From DATBLE01 sp036555585 (lineage in GTDB: Bacteria > Actinomycetota > Thermoleophilia > Gaiellales > Gaiellaceae), in the NCBI GenBank assembly GCA_036555585.1, contig DATBLE010000024.1:62001-126000 (forward strand): DNA of 64,000 nt, in the 5' to 3' direction. The position numbers and the translations under genes are program-made. Shown here in pieces: positions 26,359-33,672 of this stretch. Under the pieces are notes generated by a model. That model did not search any database. It was not told the origin of the DNA and worked only from the letters and a program-made list of their open reading frames with translations. Positions within the stretch are counted from its first letter, which is position 1. Each line of letters begins with the position of its first letter.

Positions 26359-27546
26359 GTGAGCCGGGCGGCGGTGGTCGGCGGATCGATCGGCGGTCTG
26401 ACCGCCGCGCTCCTGCTCCGCGACGGCGGCTGGGAGGTGGACGTGTTCGAGCGCTCTCCCGCCGCCCTCGAGGGACGCGGAGGCGGGATCGTGCTGCACC
26501 CGGCGACCATCCGGTACCTCGTCGAGCGAGCCGGCCTGGCTCCGGCCGAGCTCGGCGTCTCGGTCGCCTGGCTGCGCTATCTCGACGGCGCGGGCAGGAT
26601 TGCCCACCAGGAGCGGAGCGGCTACCGGTTCACCTCGTACGACGTCCTCTACCGCGCGCTGCTCGAGGCCTACGGCCGGGAGCGATACCACCTGGGAGAG
26701 GAATGTCTGGGCCTCGCCGGCTCGGACGATCGTCCGGCTCTCGAGCTCGCCTCGGGGCGCACGGCACGCGCGGACATGGTCGTCTTCGCCGACGGGATCA
26801 ACTCGTTCGGCCGCTGTCTCGTCGCACCGGAGGCGGAGCCCGAGTACGTCGGGTACGTCGCCTGGCGAGGCACGCTCGATGCCGACCGGCTCGAGCACCC
26901 GATCTTCGAGACCCTCGCCGACGCGATCACCTACCACGTCCTCCCCGCCGGGCACTTCATCACCTATCCGATCCCCGGTTCCGACAGCCCGGCCGGCGCC
27001 CGGCGGCGGCGGAACTGGCTGTGGTACTGGAACGTGCCGGCGGGCGAGGAGCTCGAGCAGCTCCTGACCGCGGCCGACGGCACCCGGTTCGCGACCTCCG
27101 TGCCGCGCGGCCTGGTGCACCGCGACCGCCTGGGCGAGCTCGCCCGGCGGGCGGAGGCACGCCTCCCTCCGGTGCTCACAGAGCTCGTGCGCGCGACACC
27201 CGAGCCCTTCATCCAGGTGATCTTCGATCTCGAGGTCGAGGGGATGGCGTCAGGGCGGGCGTGCCTGATCGGCGACGCCGCCTTCACGGCCAGGCCTCAC
27301 ATCGCGGTGGGAACCGCGAAAGCCGCCGAGGACGCGTGGACGCTCGCGGCGGCGCTCGATGGCGCGCGCGGCGACGTCGCGCAGGCCCTCGACCGGTGGT
27401 CGCGGCAGCAGATCAGGCTCGGCGCCGACGCCGTCCGGCGCTCGCGCGAGGCAGGCACCCGCCTCCAGAACGGGACGTGGCAGGTCGGCGAGCCGCTTCC
27501 CTACGGCCTGTACCGGATCGGCGACAGCGTGCTGGCGGACGACTGA
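26359..27546 (+). CDS. FAD-dependent monooxygenase, dihydroxypyridine hydroxylase-like
   Basis: A flavoprotein of 395 residues. It has the FAD motif VVGGSIGGLTAALLLRDGGW, the DG motif region VVFADGINSFGR, and GDAAFTARPHIAVGTAKAAE (the GD motif that contacts FAD ribitol). The segment EYVGYVAWRGTLD and the RPHIAVGTAKAAED form resemble 2,6-dihydroxypyridine 3-monooxygenase and related salicylate-hydroxylase-like enzymes. The likely reaction is NADH- and O2-dependent ring hydroxylation of an aromatic or pyridine substrate. It stands alone on the plus strand. The amide and imide hydrolases elsewhere in the window could act on ring-cleavage products, as in nicotine or nicotinate breakdown; that link is inference. 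Confidence 0.82.
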   Translation: MSRAAVVGGSIGGLTAALLLRDGGWEVDVFERSPAALEGRGGGIVLHPATIRYLVERAGLAPAELGVSVAWLRYLDGAGRIAHQERSGYRFTSYDVLYRALLEAYGRERYHLGEECLGLAGSDDRPALELASGRTARADMVVFADGINSFGRCLVAPEAEPEYVGYVAWRGTLDADRLEHPIFETLADAITYHVLPAGHFITYPIPGSDSPAGARRRRNWLWYWNVPAGEELEQLLTAADGTRFATSVPRGLVHRDRLGELARRAEARLPPVLTELVRATPEPFIQVIFDLEVEGMASGRACLIGDAAFTARPHIAVGTAKAAEDAWTLAAALDGARGDVAQALDRWSRQQIRLGADAVRRSREAGTRLQNGTWQVGEPLPYGLYRIGDSVLADD

Positions 27547-27574
27547 GAACCGAGACCTTGACTCAAATGGGCAA

Positions 27575-27602
27575 TTGCGGACTTCACGTACTTCTGTAAT
27601 CT
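27575..27602 (+). promoter_or_regulatory. Promoter of the Phd/VapC module, leaderless type
   Basis: TTGCGG (27575-27580) and TAATCT (27597-27602) are separated by 16 bases, and the -10 ends 7 bases before GTG 27610. No ribosome site is visible. Confidence 0.55.
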
Positions 27603-27609
27603 TGTAGCC

Positions 27610-27876
27610 GTGGAACACCGGATCTCGGCAACGGAGCTGGCACGAAAGCTGGGTGACGTCATCGGCCGCGTGCGCTACCGAGGAGACTCGTTCGTGATCG
27701 AGCGGAACGGGGACGCGGTCGCGCGGCTCGCTCCACTCCCCGAGGGATCCGCCACATCACTGCGTGAGGCGTTGACCGCATGGCGATCGGCCGGGAAGGC
27801 AGAGCCCGCATTCGCAGACGACCTCGAGCGTGTAGCGGCGGCCGACCGGATCCCGCAAGACCCGTGGGCCTCGTAG
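27610..27876 (+). CDS. Phd/YefM-type antitoxin
   Basis: An antitoxin of 88 residues. MEHRISATELARKLGDVIGR then GDSFVIERNGDAVARLAPL is the N-terminal Phd/YefM DNA-binding domain; the tail (AFADDLERVAAADRIPQDPW) would bind the toxin. GTG 27610 is the start implied by the promoter 7 bases upstream. It overlaps the PIN toxin gene by 13 bases. The module follows the monooxygenase gene after 63 bases. Confidence 0.87.
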   Translation: MEHRISATELARKLGDVIGRVRYRGDSFVIERNGDAVARLAPLPEGSATSLREALTAWRSAGKAEPAFADDLERVAAADRIPQDPWAS

Positions 27877-28286
27877 TCGACACCAGCGCTCTCGTCGACC
27901 TGGAGCGGGCATCAGGCGACTGGGAAACCATGCTCACCGGGATCGGCGACGAGACGGTCGTGCTCCCGGCAATCGTCTACGGCGAGCTGCTCGTGGGCGT
28001 CCACCTCGCCGGCCGTGTGGACCAGGCTTCCGCCCGGCGCGTGAAGATCGCCGCGCTCGTCGAGCGCGTCCCGGTGGTCGAGTTCGGCCGGGAGATCGCC
28101 GAGCGCTGGGCCGACCTCTTCGCCGCGCTGAGCCGGCGAGGCCGCCTCATTCCTGCAAACGACCTCGCCGTCGCGGCGACGGCGCTCCAGCTCGACTTCG
28201 GCGTGCTCGTCGGCGCGCGGGACGAGGCACACTTCCGTCGCGTACCGAAGCTGCGGGTGCACAGCTTTCGGGCCCGACATGCCTGA
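27864..28286 (+). CDS. VapC-family PIN-domain toxin
   Basis: A predicted Mg-dependent RNase of 140 residues. The PIN acidic residues are present: VVDTSALVDLE at the N-terminus, VYGELLVGVHLAGR in the middle, and IPANDLAVAATALQLDFGVL near the end. GTG 27864 is chosen since it precedes the first catalytic strand and overlaps the antitoxin gene by 13 bases, as is usual in VapBC pairs. Downstream is the 823-base stretch without a gene. Confidence 0.9.
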   Translation: MGLVVDTSALVDLERASGDWETMLTGIGDETVVLPAIVYGELLVGVHLAGRVDQASARRVKIAALVERVPVVEFGREIAERWADLFAALSRRGRLIPANDLAVAATALQLDFGVLVGARDEAHFRRVPKLRVHSFRARHA

Positions 28287-29109
28287 TGCGTCAATGCAAG
28301 ACCTGTCTCGCCATACGCTACCGGGTTCTGGACTCCGCGCGTCCGGACGAATGTGAGGTTCTTCAACGGTGGCGTATAGCGCGATGAAGCAAGTCGTTCG
28401 ACATCCGACCCATTATCGGTGTTCCAAGGAGCTTGCTTGGTAAAGACGGTGTCGATCGCAGTCTCGCCGCTCAGACTGTCTCTTTGGCGATTAGGCGGGC
28501 GGCTGAGCGACTAGAGGTGCTCGGCACGACTCGGCGTGCTAGCGAGCAGTTTGTAGTCTCGTCGGATCTTTTTTCACGAAGGGCGATTCTTGGCGGTTAG
28601 AGGAACCACCCCGGTGGCACTCGAGGTGGGTGGAAGGGGACGCCGACCTTGAACAGGGGGCGGAGGCAGTTGCTTTGATGCTTCGAAGAAACAGCCTCGA
28701 ATGGCTGAGTGGGACCCGGTGTCAGGTCTTGCTGTGAGACTGAGTTCGTGCCGTCAGGAGCGTTTGTCAGGGTGGCGCCGGTCGTGCTCGCTCGTGGCTC
28801 GAGGTCTTGCTGACCCGTCTTCGGCGGTGTCTTTGCAATGAGGTGTCCGGGCGAGCGGGCCGGCGCCGGCTTGGCTCTCCGCTCGCTGGCTTGATCAGAA
28901 GCCTGTCCGCCCTCCGGGCGTGACTCCTCACAGCATTGCCGTGAGCGGTTCCTGTGCGCCTAGCCGGCACCGGCGTTGCCCCCAACGGTGTGGAGGCGGC
29001 AAAGGTCGCTGGCGAACATCGCCAGGAGCCGGCGCGCGGCCAGAAAGCGCGGTGGCTGCAGAATGCCCCCAGTTGCGCAGCAGCTCGGACCATGGCCACT
29101 CGCCCGGGG
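28287..29109. other. Long stretch without a convincing gene; composition unlike its surroundings
   Basis: Between two TA modules. By eye it is less G+C-rich than the rest, with AT-rich words such as GATCTTTTTTCACG near 28566. No open frame has the codon pattern of its neighbours. A minus-strand frame is open from about 28950 to 28600 without a good start and with no recognised domain. No tRNA, CRISPR or matching end repeats were found. It may be the remains of a mobile element or an uncharacterised RNA locus; neither is supported directly. Confidence 0.5.
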
Positions 29110-29517
29110 TCAGGGCTTCACAAGGCTGTCGAGGAAGGCGCGGGCGGTCGTGATCGGAAGGTCGCCCGCCAGCGCGAGTAGATGCCGATCGCCGGAGACG
29201 AGGACGGCGCGCTCCTGCTCTGCGAGCGCCAACAGGTAGTCGTCGCCGGGATCTGAAGAGCGCTTCGCAGGTCTGGCCGGGTCGGAGGCGACGCCGGCGC
29301 CGAGGCGCAAGAGGAGGACGAGAGTGGCCGCGTCGCTTTCGGAGATGCGCTCGCGCAGCTTCGGGTAGGCGAGCGCCCGCTCCAGCTCGGCGAGCAGCTT
29401 CTCCGAGACGACGAGCTCGAAGTCACCTGCGACCCACCGCGAAAGGACCTGAGCCGGTGCTCCGCTGCGTGAAAGGAGGGCTGCGACAAGGACGTTCGGG
29501 TCGAGGACGGCGCGCAC
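29110..29517 (-). CDS. PIN-domain toxin (COG1569-like)
   Basis: A protein of 135 residues: N-terminal MRAVLDPNVLVAALLSRSGA, middle ELVVSEKLLAELERALAYPK, and C-terminal SSDPGDDYLLALAEQERAVL then VSGDRHLL, the pattern of the PIN family of TA toxins that resemble COG1569. GTG 29517 follows the TGA stop of the ribbon-helix-helix gene with no gap, so the pair is coupled. The catalytic Asp and Glu residues appear to be present, so the toxin should be active. Confidence 0.87.
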   Translation of the reverse strand: MRAVLDPNVLVAALLSRSGAPAQVLSRWVAGDFELVVSEKLLAELERALAYPKLRERISESDAATLVLLLRLGAGVASDPARPAKRSSDPGDDYLLALAEQERAVLVSGDRHLLALAGDLPITTARAFLDSLVKP

Positions 29518-29748
29518 TCAGCGCCGGCGCCGCCGCGTCTGGTGCTGCGCCTCGATCGCGAGCGCGAGCGCATCCGCCTCGCCGAGGTCGTCTCGCTGCC
29601 AGAGGCGGTCGAGCAGGTCGAAGCCGAGATCCCGTCGCAGCGCCTCTTCGATCACTTCGCTGTCGCCCTTGCCTGTACGGGCAGCGCGGATCTTGACTGC
29701 GCGCAGAATCTCCTCGTCGACCGTCAGCGTGGTTCTCATCTTCGCCAT
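29518..29748 (-). CDS. Ribbon-helix-helix antitoxin
   Basis: A protein of 76 residues: MRTTLTVDEEILRAVKIRAA then TGKGDSEVIEEALRRDLGFD, a CopG/Arc-type ribbon-helix-helix, and a basic C-terminal tail. ATG 29748 is preceded by TAAGAT with a 6-base gap and no ribosome site; a second in-frame ATG is at 29739. It is the upstream partner of the PIN toxin. Confidence 0.85.
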   Translation of the reverse strand: MAKMRTTLTVDEEILRAVKIRAARTGKGDSEVIEEALRRDLGFDLLDRLWQRDDLGEADALALAIEAQHQTRRRRR

Positions 29749-29754
29749 CTCTGC

Positions 29755-29760
29755 ATCTTA
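29755..29760 (-). promoter_or_regulatory. Leaderless -10 box of the RHH/PIN module
   Basis: TAAGAT on the minus strand ends 6 bases before ATG 29748. Confidence 0.5.
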
Positions 29761-29835
29761 GCATCACGACATCAATCCGAGGAAGACGCGGTGCGCATTC
29801 GCGCGAAGAATGACGGCGGACCGGCTGCGCGCAGG

Positions 29836-30789
29836 TCAGGTCTTCAACGGCACCGCGTAGCACGGCGACGGCGCGCCCGTCGCACCGCGGAGCTTCAGCG
29901 GGAAGCACATGAAGGCGAACTCGTACTGCTTCTCGGCCGCGATCTCCTCCATGTCCACGACCTCGATGATGTTCGCGCCGGCGGTCGCGAACATGTAGCA
30001 GTGCACCGGCAGGAAGACGTCCGACTCCTCGGACGGCAGCACCTCGAGCGCGATCGAGTCGCCGCCGATGCACATCGCGCCCATCTCCTCGCACAGCCAC
30101 TTGGCCGCGGGCAGGCCGATCCCGGGCGGGCTGAGCAGGTAGCCGTCGAAGTCCGGCCACTTCGTCATCCGGCCCGTGCGCACGAGCACGACGCTCTTCG
30201 GCCGGATCGTCACCCCCTGCTCGCTCGCCGAGCGCTGGAGGTCCTCGGGCGTGATCGCGTAGCCGTCGGGCAGGCAGTCGACGCCGTGCAGGCCGGCGAC
30301 GTCGAGCAGCACGCCGCGGGCGATGATCGGCGGGTAGCGGTCCGGGCCGCCCTTGTTCCAGATGCGGCTGCCGAGGTCGGCGTCGGGAGTCCAGCCGTTC
30401 CAGAACTGCCCGTAGAAGCCCAGGTGGTTGAACGTGTCGATGTGGGTGCCGCAATGCGTGTACAGGTGGATCGAGTCGCCGCAGTACGAGTACTTCTCGT
30501 GCACGTGCGAGCCGACGCCGGAGAGGTTGTCGTTGATCGAGCCCTGCGGCGTGTGCGTCATCCAGATCCCGTACGGCGGGTCGCCGGCCGCGACCCACGA
30601 AGGCATGCCGAGGAAGTAGTCGACGTTCAGGTCGAAGAGGTGCGAGCCGTCGAGATGCTCGAGGATCGCCTTGTTCGTCTCCGGCGTGATCCAGTTCAGC
30701 CGGCCGATCTCGTCGTCGGGCCCCCAGGGGCTCTTCGAGACCTTGACGCCGTCACGATCGAGGATCGGCTCGAACACGAACTCACTCAC
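29836..30789 (-). CDS. Cyclase family metal-dependent amide hydrolase (kynurenine formamidase-like)
   Basis: A protein of 317 residues with the metal-binding motif HCGTHIDTFNH (about 112-122) of the cyclase/kynurenine formamidase family. Its length and the N-terminus DDEIGRLNWITPETNKAILE match the longer branch of the family that includes ring-opening amidases such as isatin hydrolase and trans-dienelactone-like hydrolases. It overlaps the nitrilase gene by 8 bases and should be co-expressed with it. A likely role is opening of a cyclic amide or hydrolysis of an N-formyl compound; the substrate is unknown. Confidence 0.87.
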   Translation of the reverse strand: MSEFVFEPILDRDGVKVSKSPWGPDDEIGRLNWITPETNKAILEHLDGSHLFDLNVDYFLGMPSWVAAGDPPYGIWMTHTPQGSINDNLSGVGSHVHEKYSYCGDSIHLYTHCGTHIDTFNHLGFYGQFWNGWTPDADLGSRIWNKGGPDRYPPIIARGVLLDVAGLHGVDCLPDGYAITPEDLQRSASEQGVTIRPKSVVLVRTGRMTKWPDFDGYLLSPPGIGLPAAKWLCEEMGAMCIGGDSIALEVLPSEESDVFLPVHCYMFATAGANIIEVVDMEEIAAEKQYEFAFMCFPLKLRGATGAPSPCYAVPLKT

Positions 30790-31639
30790 GGTGGCTCCCT
30801 TCTACTGCGGCTGTCTGGGTCTCCTCGACCAGCGCGCCGTACAGCTCGGGCCGCCGGTGGCCGAAGAGGTAGAGCTCGTACTCGCCCGGGATCACGTAGT
30901 CCTTGTCCCGGGCCTTCTCGACGTCGACCTCGGCGACGAGCAGCGTCTGCTCGGTCGGGTCGGCCTCGGCGAGCCGGGTGCCGTACGGGTCGACGATCTG
31001 GCTGCGCCCGCAGAACTCGCCCGTGCGCTCCGTGCCGACGCGGTTCGCGGTCAGCAGGTAGATGCGGTTCTCCGCCGCCCGGGCGAGCGTGATCACCTCG
31101 GTCTGGACCCGCGCCGCGACGGGGAAGTTCGTCGGGTGCGCGACCATGTCGGCGCCGCGCAGCGCGAGCGTGCGCGTCACCTCGGGGAAGCGCAGGTCGT
31201 AGCAGATCTCCACGCCGATCCGGCCGAGCGGCGTCTCCCAGACGTGGAGCTCGTCCCCCGGGGTGACGAAGCGGTCGACGCCGAGGAACGGCAGGTGCGT
31301 CTTCCAGTACGTGCCGACCAGGCCGTCCGGGCCGACCAGGACCGCCGCGTTCCGCAGCCGGTCCTCGTCGCGCTCGAGGAGGCCGCAGACGGCGTGCATG
31401 CCGAGCCGGGCGCACTCCCGCCCGAGCGCCTCGACCGACGGGCCTGGCACCTCCTCGGCGAACTCCATGCCCTCCTCGAGGCTGTCGAACACGTAGCCCG
31501 GGATCGCGCACTCGGGCAGCACGAGCAGCTCGGCCCCAGCCGCAGCCGCCTCCTCGAGCCGCTGCAGGCAGGTCTCGAGGTTCCGCTCGGGCTCGCCGAG
31601 CACCGGGTCGAGCTGGGCGACCGCGACGCGCGTGGTCAC
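30782..31639 (-). CDS. Nitrilase-superfamily carbon-nitrogen hydrolase
   Basis: A protein of 285 residues with the Glu-Lys-Cys triad: Glu about 43 in LVLPECAIPGY, Lys about 113 in YWKTHLPFLG, Cys about 146 in GVEICYDLRFPE. The shape is that of omega-amidases, N-carbamoylputrescine amidases and beta-ureidopropionases. Given the dihydropyrimidinase and polyamine genes in the window, an N-carbamoyl amine or acid is a reasonable guess for substrate. GTG 31639 is the start; the next gene on the other strand begins 29 bases away, within a GTCTGAC control site. Confidence 0.88.
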   Translation of the reverse strand: MTTRVAVAQLDPVLGEPERNLETCLQRLEEAAAAGAELLVLPECAIPGYVFDSLEEGMEFAEEVPGPSVEALGRECARLGMHAVCGLLERDEDRLRNAAVLVGPDGLVGTYWKTHLPFLGVDRFVTPGDELHVWETPLGRIGVEICYDLRFPEVTRTLALRGADMVAHPTNFPVAARVQTEVITLARAAENRIYLLTANRVGTERTGEFCGRSQIVDPYGTRLAEADPTEQTLLVAEVDVEKARDKDYVIPGEYELYLFGHRRPELYGALVEETQTAAVEGSHRE

Positions 31640-31653
31640 GGGGCGAGTCTAAT

Positions 31654-31666
31654 AGTCTGACATTCG
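31654..31666. promoter_or_regulatory. GTCTGAC operator-like site
   Basis: AGTCTGACATTCG lies between the divergent nitrilase and DsbA-like genes. The same 13 bases occur upstream of the NTF2-like gene at 45133, and the core GTC(T/A)GACAT also occurs in both promoters of the 55.5-55.7 kb divergent pair. It fits the GTNNNAC pattern of FadR-type GntR regulators. Confidence 0.5.
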
Positions 31667-31668
31667 CC

Positions 31669-32259
31669 GTGCGGCGGATCCGCTTCTACTACGACGTCGT
31701 CTGCCCGTACTCGTACCTGGAGTCGCACGTGATCGAGGCTGCGGAGGACGCGGGCGAGGCGGAGGTCGAGTGGCTGCCGTTCGAGCTGCGCCCGGCGCCG
31801 AGGCCGCTCCTCGAGGTGCGCGGCGACCACCTGCGCGTCGACTGGACGCAGAACGTGTACGCACGGGCGCAGGCGATGGGCGTCGAGATCCACCTGCCCC
31901 GCTACCAGCCGCGCTCGACGCTCCCGCTCGCCTCCTGCCTCTGGGCGGCCGAGCGGGGCCGGCTGCGGGCGTTCAAGCACGCGCTCTACGAGGCGTTCTT
32001 CTGCGAGGGGGAGGACATCTCCGCCGACCGGGAGATCGCCCGCGCAGCCGGGCGGGCGGAGCTCGAACCGGACGGCGCGGTCGCTGCCGCGTACGACCCT
32101 GGGCGGTTCTCGCGTATCGCGGAGATCCGCGCGGAGGCCGAGGCGGCCGGCGTCCGGGGTGTGCCGTCGCTACTTGCTCCGGACGGGTCGAGCCACTGGG
32201 GGATGGGCGGCCTGGAGCGGCTCAGGACCGGCGAGCCGCTGGTGCCGCGGCCGGCCTAA
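31669..32259 (+). CDS. DsbA/HCCA-isomerase family thioredoxin-fold protein
   Basis: A protein of 196 residues with FYYDVVCPYSYLESHVIEAA at the N-terminus (CPYS in place of CxxC, so one of the two redox cysteines is missing), QPRSTLPLASCLWAAERG, and the cis-Pro segment GVRGVPSLLAPDG. It belongs to the FrnE/2-hydroxychromene-2-carboxylate isomerase group. With a single Cys it may act as a glutathione- or thiol-linked isomerase instead of an oxidase. GTG 31669 is the start. Its stop overlaps that of the convergent ABM-domain gene. Confidence 0.82.
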   Translation: MRRIRFYYDVVCPYSYLESHVIEAAEDAGEAEVEWLPFELRPAPRPLLEVRGDHLRVDWTQNVYARAQAMGVEIHLPRYQPRSTLPLASCLWAAERGRLRAFKHALYEAFFCEGEDISADREIARAAGRAELEPDGAVAAAYDPGRFSRIAEIRAEAEAAGVRGVPSLLAPDGSSHWGMGGLERLRTGEPLVPRPA

Positions 32260-32537
32260 CCCAGGTCGAGGACGTCGAAGCGGCGCACCTCGGGCTCGAG
32301 CCCGAGCTTCCGCATCAGCTCCGTGCCGCGCGGTACCGCGGCCTCGGCGAGGTAGCGGTCGAGCGCCTCGGCGTCGCGCCAGACGGCGACCAGCCGCCCC
32401 CGGCCGTCGGCGTACTCGAGCAACGCGGTGACGACGCCCTCCGGACGCGTCGGCCGCGCCGCCTCCATCAGCCGGGCGAGCTCGGCCGCCTGGTCCGCGC
32501 TCATGTCTGCCTCGAAACTGATCCCGGCGTGGCTCAT
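32256..32537 (-). CDS. Small dimeric alpha-beta-barrel (muconolactone isomerase/ABM-like) protein
   Basis: A protein of 93 residues: ISFEADMSADQAAELARLME, then VVTALLEYADGRGRLVAVWR and DAEALDRYLAEA. The beta-alpha-beta pattern and length fit the ferredoxin-like dimeric barrel fold shared by muconolactone isomerase and antibiotic-biosynthesis monooxygenases. ATG 32537 shares ATGA with the stop of the ornithine-cyclodeaminase-family gene, so it acts with that enzyme. No conserved catalytic residue could be assigned. Confidence 0.7.
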   Translation of the reverse strand: MSHAGISFEADMSADQAAELARLMEAARPTRPEGVVTALLEYADGRGRLVAVWRDAEALDRYLAEAAVPRGTELMRKLGLEPEVRRFDVLDLG

Positions 32538-33496
32538 GTCGAGATCATCTTCTTCTCGATCCCGACGCCCGCCGCGACCGCGCGCTCGTACTCGAGCGGC
32601 ACCGTCGCCGAGTCCTGCAGCGCGATGCCCGTCGAGTCGAACACCGTCACCTGATCGTCGGACTGACGCCCCTCGAGCTCGCCGCAGATCACCTTGCCGA
32701 TCTCGCCGGCGACGTCGCTCTCGGCGATCGCGCCCTCGGCGAGCGCGACGTTGATCTCGCCGTCCTCACGGCACTGGCGGATGTCGTCGACGAAGACGCG
32801 CGCCCGCTGCAGGGTGCGCGGGTCGAGCTCCTGCTCGCCCTTCAGGTCGGCGCCGAGCGCGGCGATGTGCGCGCCGGGCTTCACCCAGTCGTCGTCGACG
32901 AGCCACTGCCGCGCATGCGTGCCGGTGACGATCACGTCGGCGCCGTCGACCGCCGAGCGCACGTCGGTCGTCCCGGTGATCCGGAGGTGCGGGTACTTCG
33001 GCGCCTGCTCGGCCATGAAGCGGTCGACCGACTCCTGCGTCCGGCTCCAGATCCGCACGTCCTCCCACGGGAAGACGGCATCGCAGGTGGCGAGCGAGCC
33101 CCGGCCGACGAGGCCGCTGCCGAGGATCGCGAGCACCTTCGAGTCCTTGCGCGCCAGCCACCGCGCCGAGCAGGCCGCCGACGCTCCTGTACGCATCAGC
33201 GTGTGGTACGAGCCGTCGCAGATCGCGAGTGGGAAACCGGTCTCGGGGTGCGTGTAGATCAGGATCGAGAACACGGCGGGCAGCTCGTACTGCGCGTTGT
33301 CCTCTCGGATCGAGACCCACTTGCAGGCGGCCGCCTCGGGCTCTTCGATGTACGAAGGCATCACTTCCCATTCGCCCTTGTAGCGCTGGAGGACGATGTG
33401 GCCCTTCGGCTCCATGTAGACCCTGCCGAGCCCGTGCATGCGATACGCGTGCTCGACGCAGTCGACGTACTCCGTCGGAGTGAGCAGGCCGACCAT
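32534..33496 (-). CDS. Ornithine cyclodeaminase/mu-crystallin family protein
   Basis: A NAD(P)-dependent protein of at least 320 residues: YMEPKGHIVLQRYKGEWEVM, AICDGSYHTLMRTGASAA, the Rossmann motif VLAILGSGLVGRGSLATCDA, and GTHARQWLVDDDWVKPGAHI. The family includes ornithine cyclodeaminase, alanine dehydrogenase and ketimine reductases. The first ATG is at 33496, but in the same frame upstream the sequence encodes KTLILSWSDMVG, which is the usual family N-terminus, without any ATG, GTG or TTG before a palindromic repeat at 33559-33587. The true start is therefore lost or non-standard. The small ABM-type gene follows with a 4-base overlap. Confidence 0.82.
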   Translation of the reverse strand: MVGLLTPTEYVDCVEHAYRMHGLGRVYMEPKGHIVLQRYKGEWEVMPSYIEEPEAAACKWVSIREDNAQYELPAVFSILIYTHPETGFPLAICDGSYHTLMRTGASAACSARWLARKDSKVLAILGSGLVGRGSLATCDAVFPWEDVRIWSRTQESVDRFMAEQAPKYPHLRITGTTDVRSAVDGADVIVTGTHARQWLVDDDWVKPGAHIAALGADLKGEQELDPRTLQRARVFVDDIRQCREDGEINVALAEGAIAESDVAGEIGKVICGELEGRQSDDQVTVFDSTGIALQDSATVPLEYERAVAAGVGIEKKMIST

Positions 33497-33558
33497 GTCG
33501 GACCAGCTCAGGATCAGCGTCTTGCGGTTGCGCCAGCTCTCGATACGCGGTGATGTTA

Positions 33559-33587
33559 AGGGTCTGGCCCCGAAGGGGCCTGACCCT
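33559..33587. repeat. Palindromic repeat, GGGTCTGGCCCC family
   Basis: Arms AGGGTCTGGCCCC (33559-33571) and GGGGCCTGACCCT (33575-33587), loop GAA, one mismatch; CTGCAGG overlaps the right end. It adjoins the expected start of the ornithine-cyclodeaminase-family gene. Confidence 0.85.
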
Positions 33588-33614
33588 GCAGGCTGGGCTC
33601 GCCGCCATTTCTGC

Positions 33615-33643
33615 AGGGACAGACCCCGGAGAGGTCTGTCCCT
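33615..33643. repeat. Palindromic repeat, GGGACAGACC family
   Basis: Arms AGGGACAGACC (33615-33625) and GGTCTGTCCCT (33633-33643) around a 7-base loop; CTGCAGG overlaps the left end. It lies 27 bases from the copy at 33559-33587, in the gap before the second M20 gene. Confidence 0.85.
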
Positions 33644-33659
33644 AGGTGAATTCCCGTTC

Positions 33660-33665
33660 TAGAGT
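33660..33665 (+). promoter_or_regulatory. Leaderless -10 box of the second M20 gene
   Basis: TAGAGT ends 7 bases before ATG 33673 and there is no ribosome site, favouring this ATG over an in-frame ATG at 33646 that lies upstream of the box. Confidence 0.5.
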
Positions 33666-33672
33666 TTCCTCG

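Noticed and set aside
28767..29099. Minus-strand frame of 110 codons that might be a transposase remnant
   Set aside because: No catalytic motif, no inverted terminal repeats and no target-site duplication could be found, so it is not called as a pseudogene.
33646..33672. ATG 33646 as start of the second M20 gene
   Set aside because: It lies upstream of the -10-like TAGAGT and adds residues without family similarity; ATG 33673 is preferred.
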